A stretch of 64,000 nt of DNA from Nostoc sp. 'Lobaria pulmonaria (5183) cyanobiont' (GTDB lineage: Bacteria; Cyanobacteriota; Cyanobacteriia; Cyanobacteriales; Nostocaceae), in NCBI RefSeq assembly GCF_002949795.1, contig NZ_CP026692.1, positions 4,262,545 through 4,326,544 of the forward strand, given 5' to 3'. The notes beneath the pieces are model-generated. The model was not told where the DNA came from, ran no database searches, and saw nothing but the letters and a program-made list of their open reading frames with translations. Shown in pieces: positions 19,163 to 27,960 of the stretch; position 1 is the first letter of the stretch, and each line of letters opens with the position of its first letter. A program made the translations under genes and the position numbers.

Positions 19163-20197
19163 ATGAATATTTCTATTCTGATCTTTGGAAAAAATAATTT
19201 TATCGCCACACTTCCAGATCAGATCCGTTATGCGACTGCTTTTAGTGTAGAAGTTATAGACAATTTGGAGCGAGCAGTGTCGCGGATTAAAACAACACCC
19301 CCCGATATAATCCTGGTGCAAGCTAGCCTAGATGGCAGTATGGAACTCTGCGGTTGGTTGAAAGATCAGACAAAACTATCGTGGATATATTGTATTCTCT
19401 TCGAGGATCGTTCCCAGCAGCTGACTGATAGAAATAAGGGTTGGCATAGGGAATTGGAGATGAGTGCTGCGGCCCTAAAGCAAGGAGCCGATGCATATAT
19501 TTGGCATCTTATTGAAGAAAAAACAGACTATAGCTTGGCAGAGTTAACTGCCAATCATGGACTAATACTTGCTCAATTGACAGTTGGTTTGCGGAAAGCA
19601 CAAAAATACCGAGATTTGATTCGGACAAATGATATGTTATCTGCGATCGCCTTAGCAGATTCATTGACAGAATTAAATAATCGTCGGGCTTTAGAATGGG
19701 ACTTACCCAGACAAATTCAAAGAGCCAGGACTCAAAAAACTTCCCTGAGTTTGATTATTCTGGATGTAGATCATTTTAAGAAAGTTAACGATACTCATGG
19801 GCATTTAGTAGGCGATCGCATTTTGCAAGTATTATGTCAGCGTTTGCGCCACAATCTGCGCTGTCAAGATACAGCATTTCGCTATGGTGGCGAAGAATTT
19901 GTGATTCTTCTGGCTAACACTAGCGATGAAGAAGCACTATTAGTAGCCCGTCGTCTCAATCGCGTAGTCAGCGACGAACCATTTGCACTCAACAATAAAC
20001 TGACAATTAATACAATTAATATCACCATTAGTTTGGGTACAGCCTCTCTGCAAGCTGAGGATGATGAGAAAGGAGAGAGTCTGCTGTATCGTGCCGATCA
20101 ATGTCTATTACAGGCTAAAACTTCTGGGCGAAATCGGGTGATTAACTCGAACTACTTATCTCATCATGGCTCACATTTGAAAGCTGTTTCTTCGTGA
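19163..20197 (+). CDS. Diguanylate cyclase with degenerate receiver domain
   Basis: 344 residues. Residues about 1-145 resemble a receiver domain, but the phospho-acceptor position in PPDIILVQASLDG is Gln and the N-terminal acidic pair is missing (FGKNNF), so it is probably not phosphorylated. After a helical linker, a GGDEF domain (about 165-330) has the intact active site YGGEEFVILL and substrate residues in DVDHFKKVNDTHGH. It should make cyclic di-GMP. An RxxD-type inhibitory site is not obvious (LRHNLRCQDTAF precedes the active site, giving R-x-x-D at RCQD). Cytoplasmic; no partner gene adjacent. Confidence 0.88.
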   Translation: MNISILIFGKNNFIATLPDQIRYATAFSVEVIDNLERAVSRIKTTPPDIILVQASLDGSMELCGWLKDQTKLSWIYCILFEDRSQQLTDRNKGWHRELEMSAAALKQGADAYIWHLIEEKTDYSLAELTANHGLILAQLTVGLRKAQKYRDLIRTNDMLSAIALADSLTELNNRRALEWDLPRQIQRARTQKTSLSLIILDVDHFKKVNDTHGHLVGDRILQVLCQRLRHNLRCQDTAFRYGGEEFVILLANTSDEEALLVARRLNRVVSDEPFALNNKLTINTINITISLGTASLQAEDDEKGESLLYRADQCLLQAKTSGRNRVINSNYLSHHGSHLKAVSS

Positions 20198-20416
20198 AAG
20201 TAAGAAGTGGGGAGGATATACGTGTCAATTTTAGCTAAAACTCTTTTAAAACCTGGCTCATAAAAGTGCGATCCTGAAAGAATCAGATTTAGCATTAAAA
20301 ATTACAATGGTTCAATTTAATTTTTAGAAAATTCCTTGAAATAAGCAATTTGAGGTGTTGAATTAAAGTAGCAGTCGCTAAAATCTATACATCTGACCAA
20401 GTATTTTCATTGCCAG

Positions 20417-20776
20417 ATGACAACTTCAATAGCTTATTACATCTCTCGCAAACAGGCTCAGGACTTTCTAGCTAAATTTGCCCAAGCACTGTTATCTCCA
20501 GAATCTACCCCACTGCTGTTTCAGATTTATGGGTTCGGGGGAGTTGGTAAAACTACCCTCACCCAAAAACTAAAAGAGACGCATGAGTTGCAAGCTGACT
20601 TTGCAGAGGTGTCCTTTGGGCTTACACCAAGTATTGAAACGCCACTGAAGGTAATGGAAAAGCTTTATGAACTATTACCAAAACCTACCGGACTCTGGCG
20701 AAGGGATTTATTACCTAAACCCGACCCTTTTACATCACTTTATGAGCAGTATCAGGATACGGGCAAACAAAGTTAA
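20417..20776 (+). pseudogene. Truncated P-loop NTPase (N-terminal fragment)
   Basis: 119 codons. A Walker A motif is clear (YGFGGVGKTTLTQKL, about residues 38-52), as in NACHT/NB-ARC or AAA_16 proteins of cyanobacteria. Such proteins are usually several hundred residues longer; here the frame stops and sequence related to a PIN-domain protein takes over at about 20760. No Walker B or sensor motifs remain. It could in principle be translated as a short protein, but a broken gene is more likely. Confidence 0.6.
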
Positions 20777-21044
20777 AGGTATTGCTCGCTTAGATGAATT
20801 AAGTCAACTTCTAGAATATTTACTTATCACAACAGCTGCAATGCGTTAAGCTGCATTATTTTGGGCACAAGCTCGTCAACAAGGACAACCAACAGCTGGT
20901 GATAAGACAATTGACGGTGAGATAATTTTAGTAGCCCAAGCTGTAACTATTATCGGTGCAGATGTTGCGATCGCAACAACTAATGTTGGTCATTTATCTA
21001 GATTTTTTGCAGCCGATTTGTGGCAAAACATTAAAGTAAGTTGA
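20757..21044 (+). pseudogene. PIN-domain (VapC-type) toxin remnant
   Basis: Reading frame IARLDELSQLLEYLLITTAA, an in-frame TAA at 20847-20849, then AALFWAQARQQGQPT, an acidic segment (GDKTIDGEIILVAQA), and VAIATTNVGHLSRFF to a TGA at 21042. The order and spacing match the C-terminal half of VapC-like PIN nucleases, including conserved acidic positions and the TTN motif. The N-terminal half with the first catalytic Asp is missing and no antitoxin gene is seen. Confidence 0.65.
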
Positions 21045-21098
21045 GTGAAACCCAACATTATATTTAGGTTAACGCTGGGTTTCACAGAATTCAACTAC
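21037..21098. repeat. Palindromic GTTGAGTGAAACCCAAC element
   Basis: GTTGAGTGAAACCCAACA faces CTGGGTTTCACAGAATTCAAC. It is related to the more perfect copy at 51962-52037. It overlaps the ends of both the PIN remnant and ycf66, which converge here, and may act as a shared terminator. Confidence 0.6.
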
Positions 21099-21828
21099 CT
21101 TGATTAGGCGGTATTGCTTCCGGTGGCGTTTCTGCTGGGGGAGCGAGTACCGCATCCGGCGCAATGTCTTCTACAGAAATCGGTTTCTTGTCCTCAATTT
21201 CAAAATCTGGTTGCGCTGCTTCCACCAATTCAGGAGATGGGGGATGTGGGGGAATCGCTTCCGGTACACTCTCGGTTTTTGCTTCAGTGTTGGTAGTAAC
21301 TCTCTCCTCTGCTGGTTGTTCTGGTATGACAATAGTTTTGTCGATAATCTCAACAGCAGGTTTATCTGTTATTACAGAGGTAATATCTTCAGGTTTGGGG
21401 GTTGTGGGTGTCTTTTTGCTCACAGTCTGCTGTACCTTGTCTTTCGCACCACTGAAGGTACTACCCAGACCTTTTTGCAACTGGCCCAGCCGTTCCTGAA
21501 GGGACAACTTATTTACCTGTTCTTGAATGCCAGTTTTTACCGTCTCAGCACTGGGTACTTGGGTTTGTTGTGCCTGCGGGGTCAATTGCCGACGTAATGA
21601 TAGAGTTTGCCAGCCAAACCAGACCAAAAGAGCCACACTAGCCACATGACCCAGCAACAAACCTCCAGTAATGCGTGGTGCAAACACCCATAAGACTAAA
21701 GCATAGAACAATCCGACGCCACTCCAAATAAAGTCATTCTTGCGGTGGATTTCTGGAAAAAAGAAAGCTGCTATATAAATGGCTAAACTACCAAGACCCA
21801 CTACCAAAGCTAGGACAAATGCCAGCAT
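21091..21828 (-). CDS. ycf66: Ycf66 family protein
   Basis: 245 residues. The N-terminal 85 residues hold three predicted membrane segments (starting MLAFVLALVVGLGSLAIYIA, then around LFYALVLWVFAP and LLLGHVASVALLVWFGW). The rest is a Pro/Glu/Thr-rich soluble tail with no recognisable domain. Ycf66 occurs in cyanobacteria and some plastids; its function is unknown. AGGAG lies before the ATG. Convergent with the PIN remnant, with a palindromic element at the 3' end. Confidence 0.85.
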   Translation of the reverse strand: MLAFVLALVVGLGSLAIYIAAFFFPEIHRKNDFIWSGVGLFYALVLWVFAPRITGGLLLGHVASVALLVWFGWQTLSLRRQLTPQAQQTQVPSAETVKTGIQEQVNKLSLQERLGQLQKGLGSTFSGAKDKVQQTVSKKTPTTPKPEDITSVITDKPAVEIIDKTIVIPEQPAEERVTTNTEAKTESVPEAIPPHPPSPELVEAAQPDFEIEDKKPISVEDIAPDAVLAPPAETPPEAIPPNQGS

Positions 21829-22044
21829 TATTTGGTTACTCCTTACTGCGTCCTTTGACTATTTCAATTTTGCAAATTTTGCAAGTTAATTGTTGATTTA
21901 GATACAATTTAAAATTAATTATCCATGTTAGTTGTGGATTTTTGCCCTTTATTCAAGTCTTAAGGTCTTCTTTAGGGGAGAACGGAAAATATCGGACTAC
22001 CCTTAAAGGTAAAAGGATCTGCAAGAGTTAGCCAGAAATTTTTT

Positions 22045-23529
22045 ATGACACTACAAAGCTTTGGTGTGATTGGATTAGCCGTTATGGGTGAGAATATCGC
22101 TCTAAACGTGGAGCGTAATGGCTTCCCAATTGCAGTTTACAACCGCTCCCGAGAAAAAACGGATGCCTTTATGGCGCAGCGTGCGCCAGGACGGAACGTC
22201 AAAGCCGCTTTTACTCTAGAAGAATTCGTTGCCTTATTGGAACGTCCCCGCAAAATTCTAGTGATGGTGCAAGCTGGTAAGCCAGTAGATGCGGTGATTT
22301 CTCAACTCCGACCTTTGCTAAATGAAGGCGATATCATTATCGACGGTGGCAACTCTTGGTTTGAAGATACAGAACGACGCACTCAAGAATTAGAACCGGC
22401 TGGACTTCGGTTTATCGGGATGGGTGTTAGTGGCGGTGAAGAAGGTGCGCTAAATGGGCCTTCACTCATGCCAGGAGGTACAGAAAGCTCCTATGAGTAT
22501 CTATCGCCAATTTTTAACAAAATTGCCGCCCAAGTTGATGATGGGCCTTGCGTAACCTATTGCGGTCCTGGTGGTGCTGGTCACTACGTCAAAATGGTAC
22601 ATAACGGCATTGAGTACGGCGATATGCAGCTGATTGCTGAAGCCTACGACTTGCTGAAAAATGTTGCTGGACTAGACCATAATCAGTTACACGAAGTTTT
22701 TACCGAGTGGAACACCACCGACGAACTCAATTCGTTTTTGATTGAAATTACGGCAAAGATTTTCCCCTACATTGACCCAGAAACAAATCTACCCTTAGTC
22801 GATTTGATTGTTGATGCCGCAGGGCAAAAGGGAACTGGACGCTGGACAGTGCAAACTGCAATGGATTTGGGAGTTGCTGTACCAACAATCATTGCAGCGG
22901 TGAACGCCCGGATCATGTCTTCCTTCAAAAAAGAACGGGTAGAAGCATCCAAGATACTTACAGGCCCTTCTGGCAAATATGAGGGAGATACTAAAGCCTT
23001 TATCAACATGGTGCGGGATGCCCTGTATTGCTCGAAAATCTGTTCTTATGCTCAGGGCATGGCACTGCTAGCTACAGCTTCAAAAACCTATAATTTTAAC
23101 TTGAATTTAGGTGAAATGGCGCGAATTTGGAAGGGTGGCTGTATTATTCGTGCTGGATTTTTGAATAAGATTAAGAAGGCATTTAACGAAAATCCAGCGC
23201 CACCTAACCTGCTATTAGCCCCAGAATTCAAGCAGACGATTCTCGACAGACAAACAGCTTGGCGCGAAGTGTTGGCAACAGCAGCAAAACTGGGAATTCC
23301 AGTGCCAGCATTCAGTGCCTCATTAGATTATTTTGACAGCTATCGACGCGATCGCTTGCCTCAAAACCTCACTCAAGCTCAACGCGACTACTTCGGGGCG
23401 CACACCTACGAGCGACTTGATAAGCCCGGAGCCTTCCACACCGAATGGACACCGATTTCTGAAGCATCAGTGCAAACTTCCACACCAAGAGAGCTGCAAG
23501 CTACAGAACCAACTACACCTACAAATTAG
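22045..23529 (+). CDS. gnd: 6-phosphogluconate dehydrogenase, decarboxylating
   Basis: 494 residues, full length. It converts 6-phosphogluconate and NADP+ to ribulose-5-phosphate, CO2 and NADPH in the oxidative pentose phosphate pathway, the main night-time NADPH source and important in heterocysts. Motifs: GLAVMGENIALNVERNG (NADP fold), GMGVSGGEEGALNGPSLMPGG, the catalytic HYVKMVHNGIEYGDMQL, and IWKGGCIIRA. A Ser/Thr-rich tail of about 15 residues ends the protein. zwf and opcA are not adjacent. A clear terminator follows. Confidence 0.97.
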   Translation: MTLQSFGVIGLAVMGENIALNVERNGFPIAVYNRSREKTDAFMAQRAPGRNVKAAFTLEEFVALLERPRKILVMVQAGKPVDAVISQLRPLLNEGDIIIDGGNSWFEDTERRTQELEPAGLRFIGMGVSGGEEGALNGPSLMPGGTESSYEYLSPIFNKIAAQVDDGPCVTYCGPGGAGHYVKMVHNGIEYGDMQLIAEAYDLLKNVAGLDHNQLHEVFTEWNTTDELNSFLIEITAKIFPYIDPETNLPLVDLIVDAAGQKGTGRWTVQTAMDLGVAVPTIIAAVNARIMSSFKKERVEASKILTGPSGKYEGDTKAFINMVRDALYCSKICSYAQGMALLATASKTYNFNLNLGEMARIWKGGCIIRAGFLNKIKKAFNENPAPPNLLLAPEFKQTILDRQTAWREVLATAAKLGIPVPAFSASLDYFDSYRRDRLPQNLTQAQRDYFGAHTYERLDKPGAFHTEWTPISEASVQTSTPRELQATEPTTPTN

Positions 23530-23551
23530 AGAGTTTTAGATTGTAAATTTG

Positions 23552-23579
23552 AAAGTGGCTCTGTAAGAGCCACTTTTTT
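23552..23579 (+). terminator. Rho-independent terminator of gnd
   Basis: AAAGTGGCTCT and AGAGCCACTTT form an 11-bp stem with a 3-base loop, followed by TTTT, 22 bases after the gnd stop codon. This is the clearest intrinsic terminator in the window. Confidence 0.92.
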
Positions 23580-24060
23580 GTCAATTATCACTGTTAATTG
23601 TTAATTATTCAGTGTTAAGCCAGTTTCCACTAAAGTTTTAGCTGATGAAGCTGCAATCCAATCCATTACTTCAGGGCAAACGCATCTAAATTACTCTTGA
23701 TCACAACCAAGGTTAAGAACCAACAAAAAATCAGGATTTGTCATTTAGATTTACTTTCCAAGACTCAATGCGATGTCTACGATGGTCACTGAGCGGCTGG
23801 TGAGCGGAGTCGAACCATGTCGAAGTGCGGGCTATTCGGCGTCGCATAAGCAAGGATTAATGAGATTAATTTTTACTCTATTCTCAATATAGTAGTGTTA
23901 TTGACATGATGCGACCGCCCTGTCCATTACCTCCAGGTAGAGTTTGGTTTTAAAACCACCTTGAACTAAAGCGTATTCAAAACTGACTTGGGGTTCCCAC
24001 AATCCCAAAAATAAAATTTACAAAAAGCCTTAAAAGAAAGCGATCGCTGTGAGCTAACAC
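23580..24060. other. Spacer with dispersed repeat and decayed sequence
   Basis: It contains a GCGATGTCTACGATGG repeat copy (about 23770-23855, extended by GAGCGGCTGGTGAGCGGAG and GGGCTATTCGGCGTCGCA). The rest has no open frame of useful length and may be decayed mobile-element DNA leading into the IS630 remnant. Confidence 0.45.
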
Positions 24061-24089
24061 AGAAAATAAATATTGATGTTTCTCTTGAT

Positions 24090-24284
24090 GAATCACCTAT
24101 AGCCCAGATATGAATTTAGTAGAATTAGTCTGGCATTCTGAAGACAGAATTTATCGCTCACAAATTATTTAAATCACTAGAGGAACTGAGAAATTTACTA
24201 GACAGACTCTTAAATCAAGAAGAATTAATTATTAAATGGCAGCGAAAAATAAAAAATAAGAGTAACACTGTTATTGCAAGTTAA
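24090..24284 (+). pseudogene. IS630-type transposase remnant (C-terminal end)
   Basis: One frame reads YSPDMNLVELVWHSEDR, the usual IS630 block around the last catalytic acid (SPDLNPVE...W). After a frameshift a second frame reads LFKSLEELRNLLDRLL, then ELIIKWQRKIKN and VIAS before a TAA at 24282-24284, which matches the family's C-terminus. The upstream two-thirds is missing or unrecognisable. It borders the GC-rich dehydrogenase island. Confidence 0.65.
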
Positions 24285-24360
24285 ATGTGGAACAGCTTAT
24301 CTTTGGCAACTTGGTATTAGTAGCCGAAAAGTTGTAATTTCAATTCGACCCAAACCGGAT

Positions 24361-25284
24361 CTACATTCCCGTTTGTGCAGTTTGCCCATAAGCCAATTTG
24401 ACCCGCAGAGCATCAATCAACGCAGCCAATGCCGGCGGTGTCTGGCGGCGGTTTGGATGATAAAGGTAGTAGCCGATAGAGGTCGGGCACCACTCTGCCA
24501 ATACCCGGATCAACCTGCCCTTGGCAACATAATCGGCAATTTGATCATCATAGAGATACCCAATCCCCTGTCCCGCCAAGGCAGCAGCTAGAATCAGATC
24601 GCCGTCATTGAAGACGAGAGGCCCATCGACCCTAACCTGAAACGGCCGCCCATCTTCCTCAAACTCCCAAGAATAAAGACCTCCGGCTGTCACAAATCGG
24701 TAGTTAATGCAGCGATGTCCGGCGAGGTCTTGCGGTGTCTTCGGTACGGGATGGTCAGCGAAATAGGCTGGCGACCCGACGACTGCCGCTCGGATATCCG
24801 GGCCGACCCGCACTGCAATCATATCTTTGGCGACCTTCTCACCAAACCGGATGCCGGCATCATAACGGCTCGCTACAATGTCGCTCAGACCGTCATCTAT
24901 CGTAATCTCAACGCGGATATCCGGATATGCATCGAGGAAATCGGGCAGCACGGGCGATAGCACAGAGGTCGCCGCGTGCTTAAACGTGGTAATGCGTACG
25001 GTTCCAGCAGGCTTGTCACGCAGCTCACCTAGGGCTGTCAGCTCGGCGCTGATATCCTCCAAGGCAGGTCGCAAGGTCTTTAACAGTCGTTCGCCAGCCT
25101 CAGTCGTCGAGACTCTCCGGGTCGTTCGCGCCAGCAATCGCAAGCCAAGACGGTCTTCGAGCGCCTTCATTGCGTGGCTCAAGGCAGATGGGGACATACC
25201 CAGCTTCGACGCGGCGCGCGTAAAGCTCATCTCGTCGGCGACCACCACGAATGCGGCTAAGTCGTTCAGTTCGTCACGCTTCAT
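24361..25284 (-). CDS. LysR family transcriptional regulator
   Basis: 307 residues. The N-terminal winged helix-turn-helix (about 5-63: FTRAASKLGMSPSALSHAMK) and a C-terminal type 2 periplasmic-binding-like effector domain (about 90-295). It is divergent from the alcohol dehydrogenase gene at 25405 with 120 bp between, the standard LysR-regulates-neighbour arrangement. The effector is unknown. GC content and codon choice are far higher than in the surrounding DNA, and the sequence looks proteobacterial, so recent transfer is likely. Confidence 0.9.
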   Translation of the reverse strand: MKRDELNDLAAFVVVADEMSFTRAASKLGMSPSALSHAMKALEDRLGLRLLARTTRRVSTTEAGERLLKTLRPALEDISAELTALGELRDKPAGTVRITTFKHAATSVLSPVLPDFLDAYPDIRVEITIDDGLSDIVASRYDAGIRFGEKVAKDMIAVRVGPDIRAAVVGSPAYFADHPVPKTPQDLAGHRCINYRFVTAGGLYSWEFEEDGRPFQVRVDGPLVFNDGDLILAAALAGQGIGYLYDDQIADYVAKGRLIRVLAEWCPTSIGYYLYHPNRRQTPPALAALIDALRVKLAYGQTAQTGM

Positions 25285-25404
25285 TACTGCATGTATTTCA
25301 TCAGTTTATTCTGATTATGCCATCTAGTCAAAGGATTGTATCCGATCTATATTTACTGCACATAGATTAAATCGCCCCTGGCTTACAAAGAGGAAGAAAA
25401 GCAA
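25285..25404. promoter_or_regulatory. Divergent promoter region of the lysR/ADH pair
   Basis: The 120-bp gap between two divergent genes should hold both promoters and the LysR binding site. Unlike the genes on either side it is AT-rich. I cannot point to one T-N11-A box with confidence. GAGGAAGAAAAG precedes the ADH start codon. Confidence 0.5.
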
Positions 25405-26496
25405 ATGCCAAGCAATACCTCTCTCGAACGCAATCAATCGCTGCGGTGCTGTTATGGACTTGCTGCTTTAGGTCAAGGTGATCGCCTGGTTTCCTGGGCT
25501 TTTGATCGAAGGGAGTTACGACCCAACGATATTGCCGTGAAGATCCAGTTCTGCGGCGTCTGCCACAGCGATCTGCACGCAATTCGGGGGAAGAGCCGCT
25601 TTCCTTTAGTTCCGGGTCACGAGATGGTGGGCGAGGTAACGGCAATCGGTGCGGATGTAACGAAATTCCGAATCGGCGACGCTGTGGTGGTGGGCACGAT
25701 TATCGATTCCTGCCGCCACTGCCCACCGTGTATAAGCCATTTAGAGCAATATTGCCGCGAAGGTGTGACGAACACCTACGATAGCATCGACAGGCACGAC
25801 GGCAGCATCACGCGCGGGGGCTACTCGAACGAATATGTTGTCGATACCGATTTTGCCTATCACATCCCATCGGGTCTCGATCCGGCAAGCGTAGCACCCC
25901 TGCTCTGCGCGGGGGTGACAACCTGGTCGCCGCTTCGCCACTGGGACGTGGGACCTGGCAAGACGGTTGGTATTGTGGGGCTGGGCGGTCTCGGTCACAT
26001 GGCAGTGAAATTTGCTCACGCGTTGGGCGCTCATGTCGTCCTATTCAGCACGTCTGCGGGAAAGCTTGCCGATGCGAAGGCATTGGGGGCAAATGAAGCG
26101 ATCGTGTCAACCGACGAGGCACAAATGGCAGGTCAAGCATCCCGCTTCGATTTCATCCTTGATACGGTTTCATCCCGCCATCCGCTCAACCCGTATCTGC
26201 GATCGCTCAAGCTTGATGGCACGCTCTGCTGTCTTGGCATTCCCGCAGATATGGATTTCAGCCCCGTCTTCCTAACGATGGGACGGCGGCGGCTGGCGAG
26301 TTCAGGGGTAGGGGGTACGCGTGAAACGCAGGAGATGCTAGATTTCTGTAGCCAGCATAATATATCAGCCGATGTCGAAATTATCTCGGCTGCGGATATC
26401 GACGACGGTTTTGAACGGCTTGAGCGGGGAGAGGTGCGCTATCGTCTGGTGATCGATATGTCCACGCTCGAAGCACCAGCCAAGGTCACTGCCTGA
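25405..26496 (+). CDS. Zinc-dependent alcohol dehydrogenase (CAD/YahK-like)
   Basis: 363 residues, medium-chain dehydrogenase. Catalytic zinc ligands sit in CGVCHSDLHAIRG and GHEMVGEV; the structural zinc is held by four Cys in CRHCPPCISHLEQYC; the NAD(P) fold is GIVGLGGLGHMAVKFA. The group includes NADPH-linked cinnamyl alcohol dehydrogenase-like aldehyde reductases. The substrate is unknown but an aldehyde/alcohol pair is expected. High-GC codon use sets it apart from neighbouring cyanobacterial genes. It is followed after 103 bases by a second dehydrogenase gene, likely one operon. Confidence 0.9.
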   Translation: MPSNTSLERNQSLRCCYGLAALGQGDRLVSWAFDRRELRPNDIAVKIQFCGVCHSDLHAIRGKSRFPLVPGHEMVGEVTAIGADVTKFRIGDAVVVGTIIDSCRHCPPCISHLEQYCREGVTNTYDSIDRHDGSITRGGYSNEYVVDTDFAYHIPSGLDPASVAPLLCAGVTTWSPLRHWDVGPGKTVGIVGLGGLGHMAVKFAHALGAHVVLFSTSAGKLADAKALGANEAIVSTDEAQMAGQASRFDFILDTVSSRHPLNPYLRSLKLDGTLCCLGIPADMDFSPVFLTMGRRRLASSGVGGTRETQEMLDFCSQHNISADVEIISAADIDDGFERLERGEVRYRLVIDMSTLEAPAKVTA

Positions 26497-26599
26497 TCTT
26501 TCCAAGCGGCGAAGTCTGAAGCCATATCAAAGAACTCCAGCATTCAGAGGTGAATTGACCAAGTTCGCGCCCAGAAAAACACTTAAACAGGAGATTAAC

Positions 26600-27628
26600 A
26601 TGCGACGTTGGATTTTGAAAGCTGGAACTACCGATATTGAGGGATTGGTTCTTGAGGATACACCAATGCCAGAGCCTGGTCCAGGCGAAGTGCGAATCCG
26701 TATTCATGCAGTGTCACTCAATTATCGCGACCAGCTTGTGCTGAAGGGGCTGAACGGTAGGCTGCCTGATAGGGATCTCGTGCCAGTTTCGGACGGCGCG
26801 GGTGAGATTGATGCGATCGGTTCTGGCGTCGATACGTGGGCTGTCGGCGATCGGGTCACGGGGTTGTACTTTGCATGGATCGGAGGGACGCCCAAAGCGG
26901 AGTTAGGCTTCGGTCTAGGTTCGCTTAATGAAAATGGGATGTTGGCTGAATATGTCGTTCTGCCCGTTGATCGCGTCGTGCGTGCGCCAGCAAGCTTGGA
27001 CTACGCCGAAGCGGCAACCCTCCCCTGTGCCGCGCTTACAGCTTGGAACGCCCTCTATGGCGACCATCCGATTGGATCGGACAGCAAGGTTCTGGTTTTG
27101 GGTAGCGGTGGTGTATCACTCTTCGCCATGCTCCTAGCACGTGCGGCAGGCGCTCAGGTGATCGCCACGTCGAGCCAGGATGCCAAGCTGAAGCGATTGG
27201 TCGCCCTTGGTGCCAGCGATGGCGTCAACTACCGTGACACTCCAAATTGGGGAAAAGCGGTGTTCGAGCGGACAGGCGGCGTTAACAAGGTAGTCAACAC
27301 CGCCGGTATAGGGACGCTGAACCAGTCGCTGGCAGCCCTCAGCTATGGCGGCGAAGTAGCCCTTATCGGATTAATGACGTTCGACGACGATGGTCCCCTG
27401 GAATATGGAGCGCTGATGGGTAAGGGTGCCACCGTCCGTGGCATCTCTGTCGGCAACGCAAAAATGTATGAAGCTTTGGCGCAGGCGATCGACACGCACC
27501 AGGTTCGACCGCCTATCGATCGCAGGTTCCGCTTCGAGAACGCCAAGGACGCTTATCAAGCTCTGTCGTCGCAGGAACTCTTCGGCAAGATCGCGATCGA
27601 TCTGTCGGATCGCAAAAGCCGCATTTGA
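26600..27628 (+). CDS. Zinc-free medium-chain dehydrogenase (quinone reductase-like)
   Basis: 342 residues from the ATG at 26600, which has CAGGAGATT in front; a TTG 15 codons earlier is less likely. An N-terminal GroES-like domain (PGPGEVRIRIHAVSLNYRD) lacks zinc ligands; the NADPH fold carries VLVLGSGGVSLFAMLLARAA. It probably reduces an enone, quinone or aldehyde with NADPH. High GC like its upstream neighbour; probably part of the same acquired operon under the LysR regulator. Confidence 0.88.
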   Translation: MRRWILKAGTTDIEGLVLEDTPMPEPGPGEVRIRIHAVSLNYRDQLVLKGLNGRLPDRDLVPVSDGAGEIDAIGSGVDTWAVGDRVTGLYFAWIGGTPKAELGFGLGSLNENGMLAEYVVLPVDRVVRAPASLDYAEAATLPCAALTAWNALYGDHPIGSDSKVLVLGSGGVSLFAMLLARAAGAQVIATSSQDAKLKRLVALGASDGVNYRDTPNWGKAVFERTGGVNKVVNTAGIGTLNQSLAALSYGGEVALIGLMTFDDDGPLEYGALMGKGATVRGISVGNAKMYEALAQAIDTHQVRPPIDRRFRFENAKDAYQALSSQELFGKIAIDLSDRKSRI

Positions 27629-27675
27629 TCGCCACCGGGGTTGCACAGATACCCACTAGCACTTGAGAGAACGCA

Positions 27676-27960
27676 ATGCAATTACCCAAACTCACAAACC
27701 TCGTCTGTTGGATGCTGCTGCTCACCACCGGCGCGATCGGCTCGGCGTAGCCGTTGGCCAGGAGCGCCAGTCCGCCACACCGTTCGATTTCAAACAGGTG
27801 GCTTGATCGATTTCTGGCAGATCGCAGGGGATCGCTTCGACCCCAAACGGATCGAGCTGGTGAAGAGGAGCTATTCCGATATAAAGATTGCACAAACGAA
27901 GTCAGCCGCGTGCTGTCCTTCCCATTACCTTAATATTAAGAGTTATTATTACCAAGATAT
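27676..27960 (+). pseudogene. Broken gene for a secreted protein, unidentified
   Basis: It begins with ATG and a signal-peptide-like MQLPKLTNLVCWMLLLTTG, then hits a TAG within GGCTCGGCGTAGCC. Other frames continue with plausible protein (ATPFDFKQVA, then GGLIDFWQIAGDRFDPKR) before AT-rich native DNA resumes near 27930. The stop falls inside a GGCGTAGCC motif resembling the dispersed repeats of this genome. It marks the right border of the GC-rich island. I cannot name the family. Confidence 0.45.

Noticed and set aside
21100..21597. 165-codon plus-strand ORF over ycf66
   Set aside because: Antisense to the Pro/Glu-rich tail of Ycf66, Phe/Arg-rich translation, no start signal.
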